Shown: in pieces, positions 6,475-14,654 of the stretch
Numbering within the stretch: position 1 is the first letter of the stretch
Layout of the letters: each line of letters starts with the position of its first letter
NCBI GenBank assembly: GCA_040235415.1
Contig: JBECKR010000177.1
Coordinates: 1-15,270 of the forward strand
Length of the DNA stretch: 15,270 nucleotides
Source: JBECKR01 sp040235415
Lineage (GTDB): Bacteria > Acidobacteriota > Polarisedimenticolia > Polarisedimenticolales > Polarisedimenticolaceae
Reading direction: 5' to 3'
Notes under the pieces: generated by a model
The model's input: only the letters and a program-made list of their open reading frames with translations
The model's database searches: none
Told to the model about the DNA's origin: nothing
Position numbers and translations under genes: made by a program

Positions 6475-7506
6475 ATGGCCTGGTCCCCCAAGTCCGTCCT
6501 CTCGATGTTCTCGAACGATCTCGCGATCGACCTCGGCACGGCGAACTCGCTGGTGTACTGCAAGGGCCGCGGGATCGTCGTGAGCGAGCCTTCGATCGTG
6601 GCGGTCAACCAGAAGACCGGCAGGGTCGAAGCGGTCGGCAAGGAGGCGAAGGAGATGCTCGGCCGCACGCCGGGCAACATCGTCGCGATCCGGCCGATGA
6701 AGGACGGCGTCATCGCCGACTTCGAGCACACCGAGAAGATGCTCGACTACTTCATCAAGAAGGCGCACAACCGCTCCATCGGGGTGCGGCCGCGCATCGT
6801 CATCGGGGTGCCGAGCGAGATCACCCAGGTCGAGAAGCGCGCCGTGCGTGACTCCGCCATGAAGGCCAAGGCGACCGAGGTGTACCTCGTCGAGCAGGCG
6901 ATGATGGCGGCGATCGGCGCGGGATTGCCGATCACCGAGCCGACCGGCAACATGGTCGTGGACATCGGCGGCGGCACCACCGACGTCGCGGTCATCTCCA
7001 TGGCCGGCATCGTGTACTCGAAGTCGGTTCGCGTCGCGGGCAACGAGATGGACGAGGCCATCATCCAGTACATCAAGCGCAAGTACAATCTCCTGATCGG
7101 CGAGCGCACCGCGGAAGAGATCAAGATGAAGCTCGGCTCGGCGTTCCCGCTCGACGAGGAGCTCACCATGGAGATCAAGGGCCGCGATCTCGTGGAGGGG
7201 GTGCCGAAGACGATCGTGATCTCCGACGAGGAGATCCGGGAGGCGCTCGCCGAGCCGGTCGCCACCATCATCGAGGCCGGCCGCGTGGCGCTCGAGCAGA
7301 CGCCGCCGGAGCTTTCCGCGGACATCGTCGACCGGGGCATCGTGCTCACCGGCGGCGGCGCGCTGCTGAAGAACCTCGACAAGAGACTGCGCGAGGAGAC
7401 CGGACTTCCCGTCTCGATCGCGGACGACCCGCTGACCTCCGTCGTCATGGGCACCGGCCGCCTGCTCACCGACTTCACGCTGCTCCGCAAGGTCGCGCTC
7501 GACTGA
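6475..7506 (+). CDS. mreB: Rod shape-determining actin homologue MreB
   Basis: This 343-residue bacterial actin polymerises on the inner face of the cytoplasmic membrane and organises lateral wall synthesis by the elongasome. The ATPase signature motifs are intact: phosphate-1 DLGTANS (from D19), phosphate-2 DIGGGTTD (163-170) and the adenosine motif TGGGALL (292-298). The first dozen residues (MAWSPKSVLSMF) could form the short amphipathic membrane-binding helix known from Gram-negative MreB. The length is normal. The ATG at 6475 is supported by the family N-terminus; the nearest Shine-Dalgarno candidates are GAGG at 6466-6469 or a stronger but distant GGAGGAG at 6454-6460. It is the first gene of the mreB-mreC-mreD-mrdA-rodA operon, and its leader carries a hairpin. 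Confidence 0.97.
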   Translation: MAWSPKSVLSMFSNDLAIDLGTANSLVYCKGRGIVVSEPSIVAVNQKTGRVEAVGKEAKEMLGRTPGNIVAIRPMKDGVIADFEHTEKMLDYFIKKAHNRSIGVRPRIVIGVPSEITQVEKRAVRDSAMKAKATEVYLVEQAMMAAIGAGLPITEPTGNMVVDIGGGTTDVAVISMAGIVYSKSVRVAGNEMDEAIIQYIKRKYNLLIGERTAEEIKMKLGSAFPLDEELTMEIKGRDLVEGVPKTIVISDEEIREALAEPVATIIEAGRVALEQTPPELSADIVDRGIVLTGGGALLKNLDKRLREETGLPVSIADDPLTSVVMGTGRLLTDFTLLRKVALD

Positions 7507-7533
7507 CGCCCGGCGGGCGACCGCGCCGGCGCG
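7507..7533 (+). other. GC hairpins in the mreB-mreC gap
   Basis: Directly after the mreB stop, CGCCC (7507-7511) pairs with GGGCG (7515-7519). The perfect palindrome CGCGCCGGCGCG follows at 7522-7533, sharing its arms with the mreB leader hairpin. They could modulate mreB to mreC stoichiometry by RNA stability or processing. Given the GC content, chance is a real alternative. Confidence 0.3.
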
Positions 7534-7555
7534 ACGGCCGGGGGATCCGGCAGGC

Positions 7556-8413
7556 ATGACCGCCCGAAGCTCCACTCGGACCAACTCGGCGCTGCTCGTG
7601 GCGCTGCTCGCGGCGCAGCTGCTGCTCATGACGCTGAGCACGCAGCGCGAGGACGGCGCGAACGTTCTCGAGTCCGCGGTCCTGCGGCTGACATCGCCGT
7701 TCGCGCGGCTCGCGGCCGCCGTCGGCGGCGGCTTCTCGAGCGCCGCCGAGAGCGTGCGGTCGACGTTCGCCGCCAAGGCCGAGAACCGCCGCCTCGAGCG
7801 CGAGCTCCGGCAGGCGAGCGAGCGCGAGACCGCCTTGCGCGAGGCCGAGCTCGAGAACGTCCGGTTGCGCCGGCTCCTCGGCATGCGGCAGTCGCTGGCG
7901 CCGAAGTCGATCGGGGCGCGCGTCGTGACGGCGAGCCTCACCGGGCAGAGCCGCATGATGGTCCTCGACCGCGGGACGGCCGACGGCGTGAACGTCGACT
8001 GCGGCGTCGTCGCCTGGGGCGGCGCGGTGGGCCGGGTGGTGTACGCCGATGCGCGATTCTGCAAGGTCGTGCTGCTCACGGATCCGAACAGCGGGGTCGC
8101 GGGCGTGATCCAGCGTAGCCGCGCCAAGGGGATCGTGAAGGGGCAGGGGGACGGGCCGCTCGTCATGGAGTACGTCTCGGACTACGCCGACGTCCTGCTC
8201 GGCGACCACGTCGTGACCTCCGGGCTCGACGGCATCTTCCCGCCCGGATACACCATCGGTCGGGTGTCGTACGTCGCGAGCGGCGAGGACGTCAGCAAGG
8301 TGATCCGGATCCTCCCCGCGGTGCGCTACCGCGACCTCGAGGAGGTCTTGGTCCTGACCGAGCCGCCCGGGGAGGGGCTGCTCCCGCCTCCCGCCGTGGA
8401 GTCCGACCGGTGA
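7556..8413 (+). CDS. mreC: Rod shape-determining protein MreC
   Basis: This 285-residue bitopic membrane protein has a cytoplasmic N-terminus, one membrane segment (about residues 11-28), a coiled coil (about 72-110, rich in E, R and L) and a periplasmic beta-domain core (about 118-270). Family landmarks are LDRGTADGV, GAVGRVVYAD, LTDPNSGVAGVI and TSGLDGIFPPGYTIGRV. MreC binds PBP2 and stimulates RodA-PBP2 activity in the elongasome. The length is normal, with a short proline-rich tail. The ATG at 7556 has only a weak upstream GGGGGA/CAGG, so its translation may depend partly on ribosomes coming from mreB 49 bases upstream. Its stop overlaps the mreD GTG start by four bases, indicating translational coupling. 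Confidence 0.95.
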   Translation: MTARSSTRTNSALLVALLAAQLLLMTLSTQREDGANVLESAVLRLTSPFARLAAAVGGGFSSAAESVRSTFAAKAENRRLERELRQASERETALREAELENVRLRRLLGMRQSLAPKSIGARVVTASLTGQSRMMVLDRGTADGVNVDCGVVAWGGAVGRVVYADARFCKVVLLTDPNSGVAGVIQRSRAKGIVKGQGDGPLVMEYVSDYADVLLGDHVVTSGLDGIFPPGYTIGRVSYVASGEDVSKVIRILPAVRYRDLEEVLVLTEPPGEGLLPPPAVESDR

Positions 8414-8904
8414 GCGTCGTGCGCGCCGCGGCGCTGCTGCTCGCCTGCCTCGGGCTGCAGGTCGGTCTCGTGCGGCTCGCGCCGACCTCCCCCCGGTATG
8501 TAGACTTCCTGGTGCTCCCGGTGCTGTGGTACGGCATCCGGAGCTCGCAGCGGTCGGCGATGCTCGTCGGATGCGCCGGAGGACTGCTGCGGGACGCCTG
8601 GTTCTCGGCGGGCGTGCTGGGTTTGAACGGCTTCACCAAGACCTTCCTGGGCTGGGTCCTGGGGGGGCTGGGAGCGCGGGTGGATCTCAACAGCGGCGGA
8701 ACGCGGCTCGTGGTCGCGGCGGCGTTCTCGGTCTCGCAGAGCGCCCTCGATCTCGGGCTCCGCCGCCTTCTCGACCGCGTGACGACGTCGCCCGACCCGG
8801 TCGAGTGGGCGGTGCGCGCCGTGACCGCGGGGTTGCTCGTCGCCGTCGGATTCCCCATCCTTGACCGGGTGATGGGAACGGCCGCCGGCCGCTCGGCGCG
8901 GTAG
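8410..8904 (+). CDS. mreD: Rod shape-determining protein MreD
   Basis: This 164-residue polytopic inner-membrane protein completes the MreBCD set. Hydrophobic segments lie at about residues 5-22, 31-45, 48-65, 66-90, 100-118 and 135-155, which suggests five or six membrane passes. The landmark GLLRDAWFSAGVLGLNGFTK (about 58-77) matches the conserved MreD loop. Sequence conservation in this family is low, so the call rests on topology, length and position between mreC and the PBP2 gene. The start is a GTG that overlaps the mreC stop (GTGA), typical of coupled translation. MreD works with MreC to regulate the RodA-PBP2 synthase. Confidence 0.88.
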   Translation: MSVVRAAALLLACLGLQVGLVRLAPTSPRYVDFLVLPVLWYGIRSSQRSAMLVGCAGGLLRDAWFSAGVLGLNGFTKTFLGWVLGGLGARVDLNSGGTRLVVAAAFSVSQSALDLGLRRLLDRVTTSPDPVEWAVRAVTAGLLVAVGFPILDRVMGTAAGRSAR

Positions 8905-8922
8905 CGGCCGAGGCGGAGCGGA

Positions 8923-10806
8923 ATGGACTATCGCGAGCGCTACGAGCTCAAGGAGTACCGCAACGAGCGGCGGCTCGACCGCCGGGTGCGGCTCGTGCAC
9001 GGCGCGCTCGTGATCCTGATGATCGCGTTCGGCCTGAACTTCTGGTACCTCCAGGTCGTGCAGGGCGAGCGCTACGCCCAGCTCGCGGAGAACAACCGCC
9101 TGCGCCGGATCCCGCTCCCGCCGCACCGCGGAGAGGTGCTCGACCGCGAGGGCCGGGTGCTGGCGTCGACCCGGCCGGCCCTGAACCTGGTGCTCAACCG
9201 CGAGGACGACCGCGACGTCGCGGGGCAGCTGCGGCGCTTGGCGCCGATCCTCGGGACGACGGTCCAGGAGCTCGAGGAGCGCTACCGCCGGATGCTGACG
9301 CGCCCGGCGTACGAGCCGCTCGTGCTGCGCGAGGACGTCAGCCTCGAGGAGCTCGCGCGCATCGAGTCGCGTCGCGAGCAGTTCCCGTCGGTCGAGGTGC
9401 ACCAGGCCGCGGTCCGCAGCTACGTCTCCGGCGCGAGCGCGGCGCATGCGCTCGGCTACGTCGGCGAGGTCAGCGGGGACGAGCTGTCGGCGCAGGACGG
9501 GGCCGGGCTCGAACGCGGCGACATCGTGGGCAAGAGCGGCGTCGAGCGGACGTACGACGACCTCCTGCGCGGACACCGCGGGTGGCTGCTGGTCTCGGTC
9601 AACAACGTCGGGCGCCGGCTCGGCCGCGGCCGCGTCGGCGAGGCGCCGGTCCACGGGCGTCCGATCGAGCTGACCCTCGACCTCCGGCTCCAGCAGGTGC
9701 TCGCGGACGCGTTCGGCGACGACGCCGGCGCCGGGGTGTTCATGGATCCGTGGACCGGAGAGGTCCTGGCGCTCGTGTCCGCCCCGGCCTACGACCCGAA
9801 CGAGTTCGTCCGCGGCATCAGCCGCGACGTGTGGGCCGGCATCCAGGACGACCCGCAGCGGCCGATGCACAACCGCGGCATCGCGAGCTTCTACGCCCCG
9901 GGCTCGACCTTCAAGGTCCTGATGGCGATCGCGGGCCTCGAGTCCGGGGGCGTGTCGAAGGACACGCGCGTGTTCTGCAACGGCTCCACCGTGATCTACG
10001 GCCAGCGCCGCCTGTGCTGGAAGCGCGGCGGGCACGGCTGGGTCGACCTGCAGTCGGCGCTGACGCACTCCTGCAACGTCTATTTCTACAAGCTCGGCCA
10101 GACGCTGGGGATCGATCCGATCACGCGCTACGGGGCGATGTTCGGCTTCGGCAGTCCCACGGGCGTCGACCTGCCGGGGGAGTCGGGCGGCATCCTGCCG
10201 TCCGATGCGTGGAAGCGGCGGGCCCAGGGCGAGCCGTGGTACCCCGGCGACACGATCTCGGTCGCGATCGGCCAGGGGCTGCTCGCGGTCACGCCGCTGC
10301 AGATGGCGCGGTTCATGTCGGCGGTCGCGACGTCCGGGACGCTGCCGTACCCGCACCTTCTCAAGGACAACCGCCGTCCTGCGGAGCACGTCGCGGTCTC
10401 GGCATCGACCTTCGCCGTCGTGCGCGCGGCCTTGGCGGACGTCGTCAGCGAGGGCACCGGGACGCGCGCGGCGCTCGCGGGCATCGAGGTCGCCGGCAAG
10501 ACCGGCACCGCGCAGGTCTACAAGAAGTCGGCCGGGATCGACGCCGACCTCCTGCCCAAGGAGGAGCGCGACCACGCCTGGTTCGTCGGCTTCGCCCCGG
10601 TCGACCATCCTCGCATCGCGTTCGCGGTCGTCGTGGAGCACGGCGGCCACGGCGGGACGACGGCCGCGCCGATCGCCCGCAAGGTGCTCGAGGCGTTCTT
10701 CGAGGGAGCGGCCCCCGAGGCGCCCCCGCAGCGGCCGGAGCTCCGCGCGGGGCTGCGTCCGGCGCCGCCGGAGCCGGTCCATGACGGGTCGACGGCTACT
10801 CGATAG
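8923..10806 (+). CDS. mrdA: Penicillin-binding protein 2, elongation-specific transpeptidase
   Basis: This 627-residue class B penicillin-binding protein cross-links peptidoglycan during cell elongation. It has a basic cytoplasmic tail, one membrane anchor (about residues 25-46), a dimerisation/pedestal domain (about 60-240, with PPHRGEVLDREGRVLA and GKSGVERTYDDLLRG) and a transpeptidase domain (about 247-590). The active-site triad motifs are intact: S328-T-F-K331 (nucleophile S328), S383-C-N385 and K526-T-G528. The FCNG...RLCWKRGGHG segment is typical of PBP2 rather than of division PBP3. The C-terminal tail of about 30 residues is proline- and arginine-rich and is partly read in the overlap with rodA. 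The ATG at 8923 has GGAG four bases upstream. Confidence 0.96.
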   Translation: MDYRERYELKEYRNERRLDRRVRLVHGALVILMIAFGLNFWYLQVVQGERYAQLAENNRLRRIPLPPHRGEVLDREGRVLASTRPALNLVLNREDDRDVAGQLRRLAPILGTTVQELEERYRRMLTRPAYEPLVLREDVSLEELARIESRREQFPSVEVHQAAVRSYVSGASAAHALGYVGEVSGDELSAQDGAGLERGDIVGKSGVERTYDDLLRGHRGWLLVSVNNVGRRLGRGRVGEAPVHGRPIELTLDLRLQQVLADAFGDDAGAGVFMDPWTGEVLALVSAPAYDPNEFVRGISRDVWAGIQDDPQRPMHNRGIASFYAPGSTFKVLMAIAGLESGGVSKDTRVFCNGSTVIYGQRRLCWKRGGHGWVDLQSALTHSCNVYFYKLGQTLGIDPITRYGAMFGFGSPTGVDLPGESGGILPSDAWKRRAQGEPWYPGDTISVAIGQGLLAVTPLQMARFMSAVATSGTLPYPHLLKDNRRPAEHVAVSASTFAVVRAALADVVSEGTGTRAALAGIEVAGKTGTAQVYKKSAGIDADLLPKEERDHAWFVGFAPVDHPRIAFAVVVEHGGHGGTTAAPIARKVLEAFFEGAAPEAPPQRPELRAGLRPAPPEPVHDGSTATR

Positions 10807-11872
10807 CCTGGATCTTCCCACGATCGCGGCGACGCTCGCGCTGACGCTCGCCGGGGTCGTGGCGATCGCTTCCGCGACGCTCGACCAGCCCGGGCGCACC
10901 GGCCTGTGGCGCATGCAGCTGATCTGGCTCGGCGTGGCCGCGGCCGCGGCGCTCGTGGTGTTCCTGGTCGACTACCACGTCTGGGCGAGCATCGCGCTGC
11001 TGCTCCACGCCGCCGCGGTTTCGATGCTCGTCGCCGTGCTGTTCGTCGGACGCGAGGTCGGCGGCAACAAGTCGTGGATCGTCCTGGGGCCGGCCCGGGT
11101 GCAGCCGTCGGAGCTCGCGAAGTGGACCACCTGTCTCGTGCTGGCGGTCTACCTCGCACACCGCGGCCGGGGGGCGATGGGGCTGCGGCAGATGATCGAG
11201 ACCGGGATCCTGGTCGGCGTGCCGATGGCCCTCATCGCGCTCCAGCCGGACATGGGGACGGCGCTCATCTTCGTCCCGATCTACCTCGCGGCGCTCCTGC
11301 TCGGCGGTCTGCGCTGGAAGGTGATCGTGGGGGTGCTGATCGCCGGAATGCTGCTCGCGCCGGTCGCCTGGACCCAGCTCAAGCCGTACCAGAAGGCGCG
11401 GATCATGACCGTGCTCGACCCGGACCGCGACCCGTCCGGCGTCGGGTACCAGGTGCGGCAGTCGAAGATCGCCATCGGCTCCGGCGGGCTCGCGGGCAAG
11501 GGGCTGTTCCGCGGCACCCAGAGCCGGCTGAACTTCCTGCCGGCGCAGCACACCGATTTCGTCCTCTCGGTGATCTCCGAGGAGCTCGGCTTCGTCGGCG
11601 CGGCCTCGGTGCTCGGTCTGTTCTACTACCTGTTCTACCGCGCGATCGTCGCGGCGCGATCGGCCCAGGACCGCCTCGGGACGTACCTCTGCCTGCTCAT
11701 CGTGTCGTGGCTCGCGGGACAGCTGTCGATCAACGTCGGGATGGTGCTCGGGCTCCTGCCCACGATCGGCGTGCCGCTGCCGCTGCTGTCCTACGGCGGC
11801 TCGGCGCTGGTCGCGACGCTGTGCGCCGTCGCGCTGATCGTGAACGTCCGCACCCGCCGGTTCGTGAACTGA
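10781..11872 (+). CDS. rodA: SEDS-family peptidoglycan glycosyltransferase RodA
   Basis: This 363-residue polytopic membrane enzyme polymerises lipid II into glycan strands in complex with PBP2. About ten hydrophobic segments are visible. SEDS landmarks are GGNKSWIVLGPARVQPSEL (about 94-112), LQPDMGTAL (154-162) and LPAQHTDFVLSVISEELGF (253-271), which carries the probable catalytic aspartate D259 (equivalent to D255 in the Thermus RodA). The C-terminal PLPLLSYGGSA motif is also present. The length is normal. The ATG at 10781 has GGAG seven bases upstream and lies inside the end of mrdA, giving a 26-base overlap in another frame and tight coupling with its partner. It is the last gene of the operon; a hairpin follows six bases after the stop. 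Confidence 0.96.
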   Translation: MTGRRLLDSLDLPTIAATLALTLAGVVAIASATLDQPGRTGLWRMQLIWLGVAAAAALVVFLVDYHVWASIALLLHAAAVSMLVAVLFVGREVGGNKSWIVLGPARVQPSELAKWTTCLVLAVYLAHRGRGAMGLRQMIETGILVGVPMALIALQPDMGTALIFVPIYLAALLLGGLRWKVIVGVLIAGMLLAPVAWTQLKPYQKARIMTVLDPDRDPSGVGYQVRQSKIAIGSGGLAGKGLFRGTQSRLNFLPAQHTDFVLSVISEELGFVGAASVLGLFYYLFYRAIVAARSAQDRLGTYLCLLIVSWLAGQLSINVGMVLGLLPTIGVPLPLLSYGGSALVATLCAVALIVNVRTRRFVN

Positions 11873-11877
11873 GCGCT

Positions 11878-11898
11878 CCCGAGCCGCTCCGGCTTGGG
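11878..11898 (+). terminator. Hairpin after rodA overlapping the next promoter
   Basis: CCCGAGCCG (11878-11886) pairs with CGGCTTGGG (11890-11898), a 9-bp stem with one G-T wobble and a CTC loop, five bases after the rodA stop. No T run follows, so termination by this element alone is uncertain. Its right arm contains most of the -35 of the following promoter. Confidence 0.4.
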
Positions 11899-11922
11899 CC
11901 AATCCGGTCGAGTTGGTAGAAT
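11894..11922 (+). promoter_or_regulatory. Sigma-70-like promoter of the radical SAM-RNase G unit
   Basis: TTGGGC (11894-11899, 3 of 6) and TAGAAT (11917-11922, 5 of 6) are separated by 17 bases. The predicted start near 11929 gives a leader of about 32 bases carrying GGAGGG at 11949-11954, six bases before the ATG at 11961. It has the best -10 match I found in the window. Confidence 0.6.
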
Positions 11923-11960
11923 TCGGCGATTCCGGGGCGGGGCCCGAGGGAGGGCACGAC

Positions 11961-14654
11961 ATGGCCGCGAGCACGCTCGTGGATCGCGACGAGGCGCTGT
12001 TCCAGCAGATCCTGGGCGGCGTTCAGCGACCGCTGCGCTACATCGGCGGGGAATGGAACGAGATCGTCAAGGACCGCCGCGCGGTCGACGTCACGTTCGC
12101 GCTCGCGTTCCCCGACGTCTACGAGATCGGCATGTCCCATCTCGGGTTCCGGATCCTGTACTCGCTGCTCAACGCGCGCGAGGACACCGCGGCCGAGCGC
12201 GTGTTCTGCCCGTGGCCCGACATGGCCGACGCCCTGCGGCGGCACCGGCGGCCGCTCGGAACCCTCGAGACCGGCACGCCGCTCCGGGAGCTCGACGTCG
12301 TCGGGTTCTCGCTGCAGTACGAGATGACGTTCACGAACGTGCTCGAGATGCTCGACCTCGGCGGGATCGAGATCCGCTCGGACCGCCGCGGCGAGGACGA
12401 CCCGCTCGTCGTCGTCGGCGGCCCGGTGGTGTTCAACAGCGAGCCGATCGCCGACTTCGTCGACCTCGTGTTCGTGGGCGACGCCGAGGAGATGCTCCCG
12501 GAGTTCGTCGGCCGCCTGAAGGAGCTCCGCCGCGCCGGAGCTCCGCGTGCGGCGAGGATCCGGGAGCTCGCGCGCATCGAGGGCATCTACGCGCCGGCGC
12601 TCTACGACGTCGAGCTCGAGCCGTCGACCGGGCTCGTCGTTCCGGTGCGCTCCGGCGACGCCGCCTGGCCGGTGCGGCGCCGCATCGTCATGGACCTCGA
12701 CCGCTTCCCGTTCCCCGACCGCATCATCGTTCCCCACGGCGAGATCGTGCACGATCGCGTGTCCGTCGAGCTCATGCGCGGCTGTCCGGTCGGGTGCCGC
12801 TTCTGCCAGGCGGGCTACGTCTACCGGCCGACCCGCGAGCGCGACCCGAACAACCTCCGGGACACCGTCATCCGCTCGATCCGCGCCACCGGCTACGACT
12901 CGTTCTCGCTGTCGTCGCTCAACACCGGAGAGTACGGGGCGATCCACCCGCTGATGTTCGACCTCATGGAGCGGTTCGAGCCGGAGCGGGTGTCGATCTC
13001 GTTGTCGTCGATGCACGCGTCGACGATCAACGAGGATCTCGCCCGCCAGGCCCGCAGGGTCCGGAAGTCGGGGTTCACGATCGCGCCGGAGGCGGGCTCC
13101 CAGCGCATGCGCGACGTCATCAACAAGAACCTCGACGAGTCCCAGATCCTCGAGGCCTGCCGCCTCGCGTTCGAGGCGGGATGGCAGCAGATCAAGCTGT
13201 ACTTCATGATCGGGCTGCCGACCGAGACCGACGCCGACGTCGACGCCCAGGCCGACCTCGCGCACGCCATTCTCGACGTCGGCCGCCGCGCCGCGGGGCG
13301 GAAGGTCGAGGTGACGCTGTCCGCGTCGTCGTTCATCCCGAAGCCCGAGACCCCGTTCCAGTGGCTCGGCATGGACCGCTTGGAGAACCTCTACCGCAAG
13401 CAGGACCGGATCGCCGCCCGGGTCCGGCGCGGCGTACGCTTCAAGCACCACGAGTGCGAGACGAGCTTCCTCGAGGGCGTGTTCTCGCGGGGCGACCGCC
13501 GGCTCGGAGCCGTGATCGAGCGCGCGTTCCGGAACGGGGCGCGCTTCGACAGCTGGAGCGAGCACTTCCGCAGGGAGGTCTGGGACGAGGCGTTCCGGGC
13601 GGAGGGGATCGACCCGGAGCTCTACGCCTACGGCACCTGGCGCCCCGACGCGCGCCTGCCGTGGGACGCGGTGGACTCCCGGATCAACCGCAAGTGGCTC
13701 GCGATCGAGCTCCGCCGCGCGCTCGAGGCCGCGACGCTCGGGGTGTGCGGCCCGAGCGACTGCCACGGTTGCGCCCCGTTCGCGCGCGAGTGCGTCAAGG
13801 GAGTGGTCCGGGATACCACGGACCGGCCGCTGCGCGAGGAGCTTCCGCTGCTGTCGACGCCGGTCGCTCCGGGACCGGGCACGCCCGCCCGCGCCTCCCG
13901 GGCGCCGCTGCGCCTCGGCGAGCGGGACGCCGGCGGGGCGGCCCCGGCACCCGACGGGCCGCGGTACCGCTACCGCATCCGGTTCGCGAAGCGCGGCCGG
14001 TTGCGGTTCCTCGGCCACCTCGATCTCATGCAGGGGCTGCTGCGGGCGCTGCGGCGCGCGGACGTGCCGCTGGTGTACTCGCAAGGGTTCAATCCGAAGC
14101 CGAGGGTCCAGTTCGGTCCGGCGCTTCCGGTCGGCCTGACCTCGGAGTCCGAGTACCTCGACGTCGACTGCCGCCGGCGCCTCGACCCGGAGGCGGCGCT
14201 CGCGGAGGTCAACGCCGTGCTGCCGCGGGGCCTCCGCGTGCTGGCGATCCGCGAGATCCGGCTCGACGCCCCGTCGCTCAGCGAGTCGATACGCGCGGCG
14301 CGCTACCGCGTCGAGTCCGCGGGCGGGATCGACGTCCCCGGCGCCGTCGCGAGCTTCCGGGCCCGCGGGAGCGTCGCGGTCACGCGCGAGCGCAAGGGCC
14401 GGAGGTTGACCTTCGACCTCGAGCGAGAGATCCTCGACCTCGAGCCGATCGACGCGGACCGCTTGCGCGTGACGCTGGCGATCAACGAGGGCGGCTCTTC
14501 GGTCCGGCCCGACGAGGTCGTGCGGGAGTTGTTCGGAGAGCGCGCGGGCCGGCTCGCGCTCGAACGCGAGGACCTGCTCGTCGAGGTCGGCGGCCGCCGG
14601 ATCAACCCGATCCTGGCGGCGGCGGGAGCGCATGCGCAGCGAGCTGTTCGTTAG
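11961..14654 (+). CDS. B12-binding-type radical SAM protein fused to a DUF2344 domain (TIGR03960/TIGR03936 types)
   Basis: This 897-residue protein joins two families usually seen together. Its N-terminal region (about residues 40-200; FALAFPDVYEIGMSHLGF, VVGGPVVFNSEPIADFVDLVFVGD) is B12-binding-like. The radical SAM core (about 260-500) has the 4Fe-4S motif C275-x3-C279-x2-C282 in RGCPVGCRFCQAGYVYRP. A second cysteine group, C596, C601, C604 and C611 (GPSDCHGCAPFARECV), may bind another metal centre. A linker rich in A, G and P leads to a DUF2344-type domain (about 668-880) beginning YRIRFAKRGRLRFLGHLDLM. The reaction is unknown to me. The ATG at 11961 has GGAGGG six bases upstream; a longer frame from 11913 would begin inside the promoter. 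Its 3' end overlaps the RNase G gene by 23 bases, a neighbour it often has in other genomes. Confidence 0.9.
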   Translation: MAASTLVDRDEALFQQILGGVQRPLRYIGGEWNEIVKDRRAVDVTFALAFPDVYEIGMSHLGFRILYSLLNAREDTAAERVFCPWPDMADALRRHRRPLGTLETGTPLRELDVVGFSLQYEMTFTNVLEMLDLGGIEIRSDRRGEDDPLVVVGGPVVFNSEPIADFVDLVFVGDAEEMLPEFVGRLKELRRAGAPRAARIRELARIEGIYAPALYDVELEPSTGLVVPVRSGDAAWPVRRRIVMDLDRFPFPDRIIVPHGEIVHDRVSVELMRGCPVGCRFCQAGYVYRPTRERDPNNLRDTVIRSIRATGYDSFSLSSLNTGEYGAIHPLMFDLMERFEPERVSISLSSMHASTINEDLARQARRVRKSGFTIAPEAGSQRMRDVINKNLDESQILEACRLAFEAGWQQIKLYFMIGLPTETDADVDAQADLAHAILDVGRRAAGRKVEVTLSASSFIPKPETPFQWLGMDRLENLYRKQDRIAARVRRGVRFKHHECETSFLEGVFSRGDRRLGAVIERAFRNGARFDSWSEHFRREVWDEAFRAEGIDPELYAYGTWRPDARLPWDAVDSRINRKWLAIELRRALEAATLGVCGPSDCHGCAPFARECVKGVVRDTTDRPLREELPLLSTPVAPGPGTPARASRAPLRLGERDAGGAAPAPDGPRYRYRIRFAKRGRLRFLGHLDLMQGLLRALRRADVPLVYSQGFNPKPRVQFGPALPVGLTSESEYLDVDCRRRLDPEAALAEVNAVLPRGLRVLAIREIRLDAPSLSESIRAARYRVESAGGIDVPGAVASFRARGSVAVTRERKGRRLTFDLEREILDLEPIDADRLRVTLAINEGGSSVRPDEVVRELFGERAGRLALEREDLLVEVGGRRINPILAAAGAHAQRAVR

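Noticed and set aside
8326..10914. An 862-codon minus-strand open frame opposite mreC-mreD-mrdA-rodA
   Set aside because: The residue composition is typical of a GC shadow, with no domain recognisable. PBP2 and MreD on the other strand are unambiguous.
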